From Pseudomonas sp. WS 5079 (GTDB lineage Bacteria; Pseudomonadota; Gammaproteobacteria; Pseudomonadales; Pseudomonadaceae), in contig NZ_JAAQWN010000013.1 of the NCBI RefSeq assembly GCF_012985465.1, forward strand, positions 98,299 through 162,298: DNA of 64,000 nt. Reading direction: 5' to 3'. Positions 53,968 through 63,932 of this stretch are shown piece after piece. Every line of letters begins with the position of its first letter. Position 1 is the stretch's first letter. The notes beneath the pieces are model-generated. The model had not been told where the DNA came from. It was given only the letters and a program-made list of their open reading frames with translations, and did not search any database. Position numbers and translations under genes: made by a program.

Positions 53968-56292
53968 ATGACTCGTACCCGATCTCCCCGTTCCCGTAAA
54001 AAACCTCCTCCCCGCAGCCTGCGCCCCTGGCTAGGCTGGGCGCTCAAGCTCGGCCTGGTGGGCCTGGTGGTGATCGCAGGCATCGCGGTATACCTCGATG
54101 CAGTGGTCCAGGAGAAGTTCTCTGGCAAGCGCTGGACCATCCCGGCGAAGGTCTACGCTCGCCCGCTGGAGCTGTTTACCGGCCAGAAACTGAGCAAGGA
54201 AGATTTCCTTACCGAACTCGATGCGCTGGGCTATCGGCGCGAAGCCGTGGCCAACGGCCCGGGTGCGGCGGCGGTCAGCGGCAATACCGTGGACCTGAAC
54301 ACCCGGGGCTTCCAGTTCTATGAAGGCCTGGAAAAGGCGCAACCGGTGCGCGTGCGCTTCTCCGGGGATTACGTGGCCGAGCTTTCTGCACTCAATGGCG
54401 GCAAGTTGCCAGTGGTGCGTCTTGAGCCGTTGCTGATCGGCGGGATTTACCCCAAGAACCTTGAAGATCGCATCCTGATCAAGATCGATCAGGTGCCGCC
54501 GTATCTGCTGGAAACCCTGGTTGCGGTCGAAGACCGGGATTTCTACAGCCACTGGGGCGTCTCGCCCAAGTCCATCGCTCGCGCCATCTGGGTCAACACC
54601 TCGGGTGGCCGCATGACTCAGGGCGGCAGTACGCTGACGCAACAATTGGTCAAGAATTTCTACCTGACCAGTGAGCGCAGCCTGACCCGCAAACTCACCG
54701 AAGCCATGATGGCGATGTTGCTGGAGCTGCACTACAGCAAGCCGGAGATCCTTGAGGCCTACCTCAACGAGGTGTTCGTCGGCCAGGATGGCCAGCGCGC
54801 GGTGCACGGCTTTGGCCTGGCCAGCCAGTTCTTCTTCGGCCAGCCGTTGTCCGAGCTCAAGTTGCACCAGGTGGCGTTGCTGGTAGGTATGGTCAAGGGG
54901 CCGTCCTATTACAACCCGCGCCGCAACCCGGAGCGGGCCCTGGAGCGCCGCAACCTGGTCCTCGACGTGCTGGAGCAGCAGGGCGTAGCCACCGCAGAAC
55001 AGGTCGCGGCCGCGAAGAAGATGCCTTTGGGCGTCACCACCCGTGGCAAGTTGGCCGACAGTTCCTTCCCCGGCTTTATCGACCTGGTCAAGCGCCAGTT
55101 GCGCGAAGACTATCGCGACGAGGACTTGACCGAAGAAGGTCTGCGGATCTTCACCAGTTTCGACCCGATCCTGCAGATGAAGGCCGAAGCCTCGGTCAGC
55201 GATACCTTCAAGCGCCTGGCCGGGCGCAAGGGCTCGGACGAAGTCGAAGCGGCCATGGTGGTGACCAACCCGGAAACCGGTGAAGTCCAGGCCATGATCG
55301 GCAGCCGCCAGGCCAGCTTCGCCGGCTTCAACCGTGCCCTGGATGCCGTGCGGCCGATTGGCTCGCTGATCAAGCCGGCGGTGTACCTCACTGCACTGGA
55401 AAAGCCGAGCAAGTACACCCTGACCAGCTGGCTCTCCGACGAAGCGTTTTCGGTCAAGGGCGCCGATGGCCAGGTATGGAAGCCGCAGAACTATGATCGT
55501 CGCTCCCACGGCACGGTGTTCCTGTACCAAGGCCTGGCGCACTCCTACAACCTGTCCACGGCGCGGCTTGGCCTGGAGCTGGGTGTGCCGAATGTGCTCA
55601 AGACCCTTGCACGACTGGGTGTAAGCCGCGAGTTCCCGGCGTTCCCGTCGATGTTGCTGGGCGCAGGTGGCTTGAGCCCGATGGAAGTGGCGACCATGTA
55701 CCAGACCCTGGCCAACGGTGGTTTCAATACGCCGATGCGCGGGATCCGCAGTGTCCTCACGGCGGAAGGCGAGCCGCTCAAGCGCTACCCGTTCCAGATC
55801 GAGCAGCGTTTTGATCCGGCCTCCATCTACCTGATCCAGAACGCCATGCAACGGGTCATGCGCGAAGGGACCGGGCGTTCGGTGTACAGCTCGCTGCCGG
55901 GCAACCTGACGCTGGCCGGCAAGACCGGTACCAGTAACGACTCCCGTGACAGTTGGTTCGCCGGTTTCAGCCAGGACCTGCTCGCGGTGGTGTGGCTGGG
56001 GCGCGATGACAACGGCAAGACACCGTTCACCGGCGCGACCGGCGCCTTGCAGGTCTGGACCAGCTTTATGCGCAAGGCCGACCCGCTGCCACTGAACATG
56101 CCGCAACCCGACAATATCGTGCAGGCCTGGATCGACCCCCATACCGGGCAGGGCTCCGATGCCAACTGTCCGGGCGCGGTGCAGATGCCGTATATTCGCG
56201 GCAGTGAACCGCCAGCCGGCGCTCCATGTGGCACAGGTGTGCCCACGGATGCGGATTCGGTGATGGATTGGGTCAAGGGCTGGATGAATTAA
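53968..56292 (+). CDS. mrcB: Penicillin-binding protein 1B
   Basis: PBP1b, 774 residues, is a bifunctional peptidoglycan glycosyltransferase and transpeptidase. A basic cytoplasmic tail (TRSPRSRKKPPPRS) precedes one membrane helix (about 22-42). The glycosyltransferase domain has catalytic Glu188 in VEDRDFYSH and the GGSTLTQQLVKN motif. The transpeptidase has Ser466-x-x-Lys469 (IGSLIKP), a SYN motif near 530 and Lys652-Thr-Gly-Thr. The start has no ribosome-binding site; no other methionine could serve. The TPR lipoprotein follows after 16 bases. Confidence 0.97.
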   Translation: MTRTRSPRSRKKPPPRSLRPWLGWALKLGLVGLVVIAGIAVYLDAVVQEKFSGKRWTIPAKVYARPLELFTGQKLSKEDFLTELDALGYRREAVANGPGAAAVSGNTVDLNTRGFQFYEGLEKAQPVRVRFSGDYVAELSALNGGKLPVVRLEPLLIGGIYPKNLEDRILIKIDQVPPYLLETLVAVEDRDFYSHWGVSPKSIARAIWVNTSGGRMTQGGSTLTQQLVKNFYLTSERSLTRKLTEAMMAMLLELHYSKPEILEAYLNEVFVGQDGQRAVHGFGLASQFFFGQPLSELKLHQVALLVGMVKGPSYYNPRRNPERALERRNLVLDVLEQQGVATAEQVAAAKKMPLGVTTRGKLADSSFPGFIDLVKRQLREDYRDEDLTEEGLRIFTSFDPILQMKAEASVSDTFKRLAGRKGSDEVEAAMVVTNPETGEVQAMIGSRQASFAGFNRALDAVRPIGSLIKPAVYLTALEKPSKYTLTSWLSDEAFSVKGADGQVWKPQNYDRRSHGTVFLYQGLAHSYNLSTARLGLELGVPNVLKTLARLGVSREFPAFPSMLLGAGGLSPMEVATMYQTLANGGFNTPMRGIRSVLTAEGEPLKRYPFQIEQRFDPASIYLIQNAMQRVMREGTGRSVYSSLPGNLTLAGKTGTSNDSRDSWFAGFSQDLLAVVWLGRDDNGKTPFTGATGALQVWTSFMRKADPLPLNMPQPDNIVQAWIDPHTGQGSDANCPGAVQMPYIRGSEPPAGAPCGTGVPTDADSVMDWVKGWMN

Positions 56293-56308
56293 GCAAAGAG
56301 GATTTCAA

Positions 56309-57040
56309 GTGAACAAGTGGTTGATTCCGGCTATTACAACGTTAGCTTTGCTCAGCGGTTGCTCCAGCGTGCAGCGCGGCTCCATCCCCGTGGTGGATTC
56401 CGGCACGGCCGTATCCAACAATGACCGGATCTCGGCCAATGGCGGCTTTCGCCAGACTGTGACTACCCGTCCAAACCCTGCCACGACCCAGGCGGTACCG
56501 CAGGATTCCGGCGTAGTGGTGATGGTCCCGGGTGGGGGTGCCACCACATCTGCACCCATCAGCTCCGCACCATGGACGCCGGGGCCGATCACCCCTGGCC
56601 CGTCGAACTCGGCGCCGATTGATACCGCGCCGATCAACCAGGGCACCTACAACATGCCGTCGACCCCGAGCGGGATTCCCTCGGCCAATGCCGGCGGCCT
56701 GTCTGCCGACGAGCAGTTGGACGGCCCGGTCCTGGCCTTGCTCACCACTGCGCAGCAACAGCAGGCCGGTGGCGACTTGAACGGCGCATCGTCCAGCCTT
56801 GAGCGCGCCCAGCGGGTCGCGCCGCGTGAACCGCAGGTGCTCTACCGCCTGGCGCAAGTGCGCATGGCCCAGGGTGATGCGCCGCAAGCTGAGCAGTTCG
56901 CCCGTCGTGGCTTGACCATGGCCAACGGTCGTCCTGACCTGCAAGCCAGCCTGTGGGCCTTGATTGGTGATGCACGTGCTGCACAAGGTGATGCTGCCGG
57001 TGCTGCCCAGGCCCGGCAGAAGGCCAAGGTCAGTCTCTGA
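56309..57040 (+). CDS. TPR-containing lipoprotein, candidate PBP1b activator (LpoP-like)
   Basis: A 243-residue lipoprotein. The signal peptide ends in a lipobox LLSGCSS with Cys18. A long Pro/Thr/Ser-rich linker (about 30-120) leads to tetratricopeptide-like helices (about 130-243: LLTTAQQQQAGGDLNGASSSLERAQRVAPREPQVLYRLAQ). Its place directly after mrcB, and the lipoprotein plus TPR design, match LpoP, the reported PBP1b activator of pseudomonads. The assignment rests on architecture and context. Its stop overlaps the next ATG (TGATG). Confidence 0.85.
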   Translation: MNKWLIPAITTLALLSGCSSVQRGSIPVVDSGTAVSNNDRISANGGFRQTVTTRPNPATTQAVPQDSGVVVMVPGGGATTSAPISSAPWTPGPITPGPSNSAPIDTAPINQGTYNMPSTPSGIPSANAGGLSADEQLDGPVLALLTTAQQQQAGGDLNGASSSLERAQRVAPREPQVLYRLAQVRMAQGDAPQAEQFARRGLTMANGRPDLQASLWALIGDARAAQGDAAGAAQARQKAKVSL

Positions 57041-57369
57041 TGGATCCTCGTTTTCCGGCGATTGCCGAACAGTTGTTGCTGATTGAGCGCGAATTGCGCG
57101 TGGCGGGCTGGTGGGATGAGGTGTCTCCCGGTGCAGAGGCGCTGAGCAGCGTCGAGCCGTTTTCCGTGGATACCCTGGATTTTCATCAGTGGCTGCAGTG
57201 GATCTTCCTGGTGCGGATGAAACAGATCCTCGAACAGGACCTGCCGCTACCTAATGCGTCGGGCATCCTGGAGATGGCCGAGATGGTCTACGCCGACCGT
57301 CCCCAACAAAGCCTCGGCCTACGCTCTGCGCTGAAAAAGTTCGACCAACTGATCGTCGGCGCTCGTTAA
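57040..57369 (+). CDS. yqcC: YqcC family protein
   Basis: A 109-residue YqcC/DUF446 protein of unknown function. It is all-helical with conserved segments LRVAGWWDEVSP, DTLDFHQWLQWIFLVRMKQILE and ALKKFDQLI. It is coupled to the TPR lipoprotein by a one-base TGATG overlap, so mrcB, the lipoprotein and yqcC form one likely unit. A hairpin follows. Confidence 0.9.
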   Translation: MDPRFPAIAEQLLLIERELRVAGWWDEVSPGAEALSSVEPFSVDTLDFHQWLQWIFLVRMKQILEQDLPLPNASGILEMAEMVYADRPQQSLGLRSALKKFDQLIVGAR

Positions 57370-57375
57370 TTGCCT

Positions 57376-57400
57376 GACTGCCGGGTTTTCCGGCAGTCTT
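57376..57400 (+). terminator. Hairpin after yqcC
   Basis: GACTGCCGG (57376-57384) pairs with CCGGCAGTC (57390-57398) around GTTTT, followed by only two T's. It is a probable but weak intrinsic terminator. Confidence 0.6.
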
Positions 57401-57800
57401 GCGCACATTTCTACCGCTTGACGACATTCAGGCGAGTTTTATCCCTCCTCAAAGCCCTTTCTTCTACGTTCTCATGCGCTTAGTTGGAAAAAAGCGCAAT
57501 TATTGCTTGACTTGAAGGGGCTGAAACAGAAGAATCCAAAGTCCGCTGTATCGGGACTGCCAGAAGCAGGCCCGCTCAGCAGATCATGAGGCGCACATCC
57601 GCGCCGACCTGTTACACCCGCAACGCGTTACCTCGCGCTGGGTGGGAAAAGCCCGCAACACTTGGGACGATCCCAATACTTGCTCAGTCAGTGCTGACGT
57701 AGTCGGCGACCACCGTCGCTCATGCTCTGTTGAGAAGTAAACCTATTAAGACCCGTCGGTTTTCAACGGACGGTATTCTGGCGTTTTAGAGGTGAACAAC
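57401..57800 (+). other. ilvI leader region
   Basis: This 400-base stretch has no established gene. It holds the candidate promoter near 57507 and a 38-codon reading frame at 57586-57702 whose C-terminal part, LGTIPILAQSVLT, is rich in Ile, Leu and Val. A weak hairpin CCGTC/GACGG is at 57753-57773. A long leader before branched-chain synthesis genes suggests attenuation, but no strong terminator was seen and the small frame has no clear ribosome-binding site. Confidence 0.45.
57507..57535 (+). promoter_or_regulatory. Candidate promoter for ilvI-ilvH-ilvC
   Basis: TTGACT (57507-57512), a 17-base spacer and AAGAAT (57530-57535) form a plausible sigma-70 promoter. Transcription would start near 57542 and give an untranslated leader of roughly 260 bases before ilvI. 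Confidence 0.45.
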
Positions 57801-59525
57801 GTGGAGCTTTTATCTGGCGGTGAGATGCTCGTCCGCTTTTTGCGTGACGAAGGCGTCGACTATATCTACGGGTACCCAGGTGGTGCTCTGCTGCATGTCT
57901 ACGACGCACTGTTCAAGGAACCGGCTGTCAACCACATCCTGGTTCGCCACGAACAGGCCGCGACCCATATGGCTGACGGTTATGCCCGTGCCACCGGTAA
58001 AGCCGGCGTGGTGCTGGTAACGTCAGGCCCTGGCGCAACCAATGCCATTACTGGCATCGCGACTGCGTATATGGACTCTATTCCGATGGTGATCATTTCC
58101 GGCCAGGTGGCGAGCACCATGGTGGGCACTGATGCATTCCAGGAAACCGACATGATCGGTATCTCCCGGCCGATCGTGAAACACAGCTTCATGATCAAGC
58201 ATGCCTCGGAAATCCCGGAAGTCATGAAGAAGGCGTTCTACCTCGCGCAATCCGGTCGCCCGGGTCCAGTGGTGGTCGATATCCCGAAAGACATGACCAA
58301 CCCGGCGGAAAAGTTCGAATACATCTTCCCGAAGAAAGCCAAGCTGCGTTCCTACAGCCCGGCCGTGCGTGGGCACTCGGGGCAAATCCGCAAGGCAGCA
58401 GAAATGCTCCTGGCGGCCAAGCGCCCAGTGCTTTACTCGGGTGGCGGCGTGATCCTGGGCGGCGGTTCCGCACCGTTGACCGAATTGGCCAAGATGCTCA
58501 ACCTGCCGGTGACCAACACCTTGATGGGCCTCGGTGCCTTCCCGGGTTCGGACCGTCAGTTCGTCGGCATGCTCGGCATGCACGGCAGCTACACGGCCAA
58601 CCTGACCATGCACCACGCCGACGTGATCCTGGCCGTGGGCGCGCGGTTCGATGACCGGGTGATCAACGGCGCGAGCAAGTTCTGCCCGAATGCCAAGATC
58701 ATCCACATCGACATCGACCCGGCGTCCATCTCCAAGACCATCAAGGCCGATGTGCCGATTGTAGGTCCCGTGGAGAGCGTGTTGACCGAAATGGTCGCTG
58801 CGCTCAAGGACATTGGCGAGACGCCGAACAAGGAGTCCGTTGCCAGTTGGTGGAAGCAGATCGACGAATGGCGCGGTGACCGCGGCCTGTTCCCTTACGA
58901 CAAGGGCGACGGCAGCATCATCAAGCCACAAACCGTGATCGAAACCCTGTGCGAAGTGACCAAGGGCGACGCCTTTGTGACCTCCGACGTGGGCCAGCAC
59001 CAGATGTTCGCCGCGCAGTACTACAAGTTCGACAAGCCTAACCGCTGGATCAACTCCGGTGGCCTGGGCACGATGGGCTTTGGTTTCCCTGCGGCCATGG
59101 GTGTGAAGCTGAGCTTCCCGGATGTCGACGTGGCTTGTGTCACCGGTGAAGGCAGCATCCAGATGAACATCCAGGAGCTGTCGACCTGCCTGCAATATGG
59201 CCTGCCGGTGAAGATCGTCTGCCTGAACAACGGTGTGTTGGGCATGGTTCGCCAATGGCAGGACATGAGCTACAACAGTCGTCACTCCCATTCCTACATG
59301 GAATCGTTGCCTGACTTCGTCAAGTTGGTTGAAGCCTATGGCCATGTCGGCATGCGCATCACCGATCTGAAGGATCTCAAGCCGAAGATGGAAGAGGCGT
59401 TCGCCATGAAGGATCGCCTGGTGTTCATCGACATTCAGGTCGACACCAGCGAGCACGTCTACCCGATGCAGATCAAAGACGGCTCAATGCGCGATATGTG
59501 GCTGAACAAGACGGAGCGAACCTAA
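57801..59525 (+). CDS. ilvI: Acetolactate synthase large (catalytic) subunit
   Basis: IlvI, 574 residues, is the ThDP- and FAD-dependent enzyme making acetolactate and acetohydroxybutyrate for valine, leucine and isoleucine. Catalytic Glu51 lies in VRHEQAATHMADGYAR, and the ThDP/magnesium motif is TGEGSIQMNIQELSTC with NNGVLGMVRQWQ. GTG at 57801 (MELLSGGEML) is preferred over GTG 57792 because AGAGGTGA ends seven bases before it. ilvH starts two bases after the stop. Confidence 0.96.
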   Translation: MELLSGGEMLVRFLRDEGVDYIYGYPGGALLHVYDALFKEPAVNHILVRHEQAATHMADGYARATGKAGVVLVTSGPGATNAITGIATAYMDSIPMVIISGQVASTMVGTDAFQETDMIGISRPIVKHSFMIKHASEIPEVMKKAFYLAQSGRPGPVVVDIPKDMTNPAEKFEYIFPKKAKLRSYSPAVRGHSGQIRKAAEMLLAAKRPVLYSGGGVILGGGSAPLTELAKMLNLPVTNTLMGLGAFPGSDRQFVGMLGMHGSYTANLTMHHADVILAVGARFDDRVINGASKFCPNAKIIHIDIDPASISKTIKADVPIVGPVESVLTEMVAALKDIGETPNKESVASWWKQIDEWRGDRGLFPYDKGDGSIIKPQTVIETLCEVTKGDAFVTSDVGQHQMFAAQYYKFDKPNRWINSGGLGTMGFGFPAAMGVKLSFPDVDVACVTGEGSIQMNIQELSTCLQYGLPVKIVCLNNGVLGMVRQWQDMSYNSRHSHSYMESLPDFVKLVEAYGHVGMRITDLKDLKPKMEEAFAMKDRLVFIDIQVDTSEHVYPMQIKDGSMRDMWLNKTERT

Positions 59526-59527
59526 TC

Positions 59528-60019
59528 ATGCGGCACATTATCTCCCTGCTTCTGGAGAACGAACCGGGCGCTCTGTCTCGTGTGGTCGGCCTGTTTTCGC
59601 AGCGCAACTACAACATCGAAAGCCTGACCGTGGCCCCGACCGAAGACCCGACCCTGTCGCGCCTGACGTTGACCACCGTAGGCCATGATGAGGTGATCGA
59701 GCAGATCACCAAGAACCTCAACAAGCTGATCGAAGTGGTCAAGCTGGTCGATTTGTCGGAAAGCGCCCACATCGAGCGTGAGCTGATGCTGGTCAAGGTC
59801 AAGGCCACGGGTGCCCAACGTGCCGAGATCAAGCGTACTACCGATATTTATCGTGGGCAGATCGTCGATGTGAGCGCCAGCGTTTATACCGTTCAACTGA
59901 CCGGTACCAGCGACAAACTGGACAGCTTCATCCAGTCGATCGGGACGGCCTCGATTCTGGAAACCGTACGCAGTGGTGTCACCGGGATTGCCCGTGGCGA
60001 CAAAGTACTCAGCATCTAA
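59528..60019 (+). CDS. ilvH: Acetolactate synthase small (regulatory) subunit
   Basis: IlvH, 163 residues, carries the ACT domain (about 1-80; RHIISLLLENEPGALSRVVGLFSQRNYNIESLTVAPTED begins it) that binds valine and gives feedback inhibition, and a C-terminal domain that activates the catalytic subunit. The ATG at 59528 follows ilvI closely; the upstream in-frame start is unlikely. Confidence 0.97.
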   Translation: MRHIISLLLENEPGALSRVVGLFSQRNYNIESLTVAPTEDPTLSRLTLTTVGHDEVIEQITKNLNKLIEVVKLVDLSESAHIERELMLVKVKATGAQRAEIKRTTDIYRGQIVDVSASVYTVQLTGTSDKLDSFIQSIGTASILETVRSGVTGIARGDKVLSI

Positions 60020-60065
60020 CCCAATTAGCGAATGGCCTTAAGGCCTGGATATATAGAGGAACCTC

Positions 60066-61082
60066 ATGAAAGTTTATTACGATAAAGATTGTGACCTGTC
60101 GATCATCCAGGGCAAGAAAGTCGCCATCATCGGCTACGGCTCCCAGGGTCACGCACAAGCTTGCAACCTGAAAGATTCCGGCGTTGACGTGACTGTTGGC
60201 CTGCGCAAAGGCTCGGCCACTGTTGCCAAGGCAGAAGCCCATGGCCTGAAAGTGACTGACGTTGCTTCCGCTGTTGCGGCTGCCGACCTGGTCATGATCC
60301 TGACCCCGGACGAGTTCCAATCCGCGCTGTACAAGAACGAAATCGAGCCGAACATCAAGAAAGGCGCCACCCTGGCGTTCTCCCACGGCTTCGCGATCCA
60401 CTACAACCAGGTTGTGCCGCGCGCTGACCTCGACGTGATCATGATCGCGCCGAAAGCACCGGGCCATACCGTGCGCTCCGAGTTCGTCAAGGGCGGCGGT
60501 ATTCCTGACCTGATCGCGATCTACCAGGACGCTTCGGGCAACGCCAAGAACGTTGCACTGTCCTACGCTGCTGGCGTCGGTGGTGGTCGTACCGGCATCA
60601 TCGAAACCACCTTCAAGGACGAGACCGAAACCGACCTGTTCGGCGAACAAGCCGTTCTGTGCGGCGGTACCGTTGAACTGGTCAAAGCCGGTTTCGAAAC
60701 CCTGGTTGAAGCTGGCTACGCGCCGGAAATGGCCTACTTCGAGTGCCTGCACGAACTGAAGCTGATCGTTGACCTCATGTACGAAGGCGGTATCGCCAAC
60801 ATGAACTACTCGATCTCCAACAACGCCGAGTACGGCGAGTACGTGACCGGTCCGGAAGTCATCAACGCCGAATCCCGTCAGGCCATGCGCAACGCCCTGA
60901 AACGTATTCAGGACGGCGAATACGCCAAAATGTTCATCAGCGAAGGGGCTACCGGCTACCCTTCGATGACCGCCAAGCGTCGTAACAACGCCGCTCACGG
61001 TATCGAAGTCATCGGCGAGCAACTGCGCTCCATGATGCCGTGGATCGGTGCCAACAAGATCGTCGACAAAGCCAAGAACTAA
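60066..61082 (+). CDS. ilvC: Ketol-acid reductoisomerase
   Basis: IlvC, 338 residues, class I form, catalyses NADPH-dependent isomerisation and reduction of acetolactate to dihydroxyisovalerate. The Rossmann motif is GYGSQGHAQACNL, and the magnesium residues lie in DLFGEQAVLCGG and EVINAESRQAM regions. It is the third gene of ilvI-ilvH-ilvC; a strong terminator follows. Confidence 0.98.
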   Translation: MKVYYDKDCDLSIIQGKKVAIIGYGSQGHAQACNLKDSGVDVTVGLRKGSATVAKAEAHGLKVTDVASAVAAADLVMILTPDEFQSALYKNEIEPNIKKGATLAFSHGFAIHYNQVVPRADLDVIMIAPKAPGHTVRSEFVKGGGIPDLIAIYQDASGNAKNVALSYAAGVGGGRTGIIETTFKDETETDLFGEQAVLCGGTVELVKAGFETLVEAGYAPEMAYFECLHELKLIVDLMYEGGIANMNYSISNNAEYGEYVTGPEVINAESRQAMRNALKRIQDGEYAKMFISEGATGYPSMTAKRRNNAAHGIEVIGEQLRSMMPWIGANKIVDKAKN

Positions 61083-61100
61083 GTCGCACGTGTCTACGGA

Positions 61101-61126
61101 AAACGCGGCCTAGGCCGCGTTTTTTC
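61101..61126 (+). terminator. Intrinsic terminator after ilvC
   Basis: AAACGCGGCC (61101-61110) pairs with GGCCGCGTTT (61113-61122), followed by a T-run. It ends the ilvIHC transcript. Confidence 0.9.
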
Positions 61127-61224
61127 GTTTGAGGGCTGGTTCTGGTATAAAGCTGCATCGTTTGCGGGCGAAACTCGCCGCAAGTGTCTATCGATTTTTT
61201 TCACACCGTTGCAAGGTAAAGTCC

Positions 61225-62082
61225 ATGAGCGAACGTCCCGAAGAGCCAAACCAGGCCTCTGACGCCGAAAGCCTGCTACCGATCGATGAGCATGTCGAAG
61301 AAGGGCATGACGCGGAAGGCCGCAAGGTCCGGCATCGTGGCATCTATCTTCTGCCCAACCTGTTCACCACGGCGAACCTGTTTGCCGGTTTCTACTCCAT
61401 CATCAATTCCATGAGTGCCCAGAGCGCGCTAGCAGCAGGTGATGCGGCGAGTGCCAGCAAGTACTTCGGTTTTGCTGCCATCGCGATCTTCGTGGCCATG
61501 GTCCTCGATGGCCTTGATGGGCGCGTGGCGCGCATGACCAATACCCAGAGCGCCTTCGGTGCCGAGTACGACTCGCTGTCGGACATGGTGGCCTTTGGTG
61601 TCGCACCTGCGTTGCTGGCGTTTGCCTGGGCCCTGGGTGACATGGGCAAGGTTGGCTGGATGGTGGCCTTCATCTATGTCGCGGGCGCTGCGTTGCGCCT
61701 GGCACGCTTCAATACCCAGGTGGGTACTGCCGACAAGCGTTACTTCATCGGTCTTGCCAGTCCTGCGGCGGCGGGTGTGGTGGCCGGTATTGTCTGGGCG
61801 TTCAGTGACTATGGCATCCAGGGTTCGAAGATGTCGTTCCTGGTGGCCTTGATGGTTGCGGCGGCCGGTATGCTGATGGTCAGCAACATCAAGTACAACA
61901 GCTTCAAGGAATTCGACCTGAAGGGGCGTGTGCCTTTCGTGGCGATTCTGGTGGTGGTACTGGTGTTCGCGGTGGTCTTCAGTGATCCGCCGCGGATCCT
62001 GCTGCTGGCGTTCCTGGTATATGCGGCTTCGGGTCCGGTTCAGTACCTGTTGCATCTGCGCCGGGACAAAACATTGCCTTAA
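61225..62082 (+). CDS. pssA: CDP-diacylglycerol-serine O-phosphatidyltransferase
   Basis: PssA, 285 residues, makes phosphatidylserine, the precursor of phosphatidylethanolamine. It is the membrane CDP-alcohol phosphatidyltransferase type. The signature DG-x2-AR-x8-G-x3-D-x3-D is present (DGLDGRVAR ... GAEYDSLSD, about 99-125), with about seven membrane helices. The hydrophilic N terminus (about 1-45) is typical of Pseudomonas. ATG at 61225 is preferred to an extension into the ilvC terminator region. Confidence 0.94.
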   Translation: MSERPEEPNQASDAESLLPIDEHVEEGHDAEGRKVRHRGIYLLPNLFTTANLFAGFYSIINSMSAQSALAAGDAASASKYFGFAAIAIFVAMVLDGLDGRVARMTNTQSAFGAEYDSLSDMVAFGVAPALLAFAWALGDMGKVGWMVAFIYVAGAALRLARFNTQVGTADKRYFIGLASPAAAGVVAGIVWAFSDYGIQGSKMSFLVALMVAAAGMLMVSNIKYNSFKEFDLKGRVPFVAILVVVLVFAVVFSDPPRILLLAFLVYAASGPVQYLLHLRRDKTLP

Positions 62083-62145
62083 TGTAATTTCCCCCATACT
62101 CCGCAGTCTATTGGTGCATCAGTTCTCCAATGCTGCGGAGTTGCC

Positions 62146-63158
<1,013 letters not shown>

Positions 63159-63159
<1 letters not shown>

Positions 63160-63779
63160 TGCGCTACCCCATCTGGCGCCTTGGCGTCTTTATAGCTGCG
63201 GCGGTGTGGCCGTTGTACTGGTTGTATGAGGCGTGGAGTCTCACCTTGGGGCCTGATCCCGGAAAAGTGCTGGTTGATCGGTTGGGACTGGGAACGCTGA
63301 TCCTGTTGCTGGTTACGTTGGGAATGACGCCACTGCAAAAATTGAGCGGTTGGGCAGGGTGGATCGCTGTGCGCCGGCAGTTGGGGTTGTGGTGCTTTGC
63401 GTATGTGGTTTTGCACCTCGCCGCTTATTGCGTATTTATCCTGGGGCTGGACTGGTCGCAACTGGGCGTTGAGCTGCGCAAGCGGCCCTACATTATTGTG
63501 GGGGCGTTGGGTTTTATGTGCTTGTTGGTGTTGGCGGTGACATCCAATCGCTATAGCCAGCGTCGGCTGGGCGCCCGTTGGAAGAAGCTGCATCGCCTGG
63601 TGTATGTGATTTTGGGGCTTGGTTTGCTGCATATGCTGTGGATCGTGCGTGCCGATCTGAAGGAGTGGGCTATCTATGCCTCTATAGGGGTGCTGCTTTT
63701 GCTCTTGCGGATTCCGCCTGTGATGCGCCGTATCCCTCGCCTTATTGCCAAAAAAGCACCTTCTGCAACAAAAGCGTAA
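63159..63779 (+). CDS. msrQ: MsrPQ heme membrane subunit MsrQ
   Basis: MsrQ (YedZ), 206 residues, is the inner-membrane heme b protein that passes electrons from the quinone pool to MsrP. About six hydrophobic helices are visible, and histidines that fit heme ligation lie in VVLHLAAYC (about 87-95), KKLHRLVY and LGLLHMLW. It starts on the msrP stop. It is followed by rRNA promoter sequence. Confidence 0.95.
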
Positions 63780-63932
63780 TTAACGCTTGACCGCAGATCC
63801 TGGAAGTCTATAATTCGCCCCACTTCCGGCGCAGTCGAAACGGAAAACTCCTTGGAAAACAAAGAGTTATGTAGTTTTCGGCAGCAGGTTGCTTCAGTTC
63901 ATCGAAGCCAAAAGGAAGTTGAAAAAGAGGTG

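Noticed and set aside
54031..56142. 703-codon minus-strand frame opposite mrcB
   Set aside because: Antisense shadow of PBP1b, whose catalytic motifs are all on the plus strand.
57542..57800. T-box or riboswitch for the ilvI leader
   Set aside because: No T-box sequence or known riboswitch core is recognisable, and T-boxes are not typical of pseudomonads. Only a candidate leader peptide remains.
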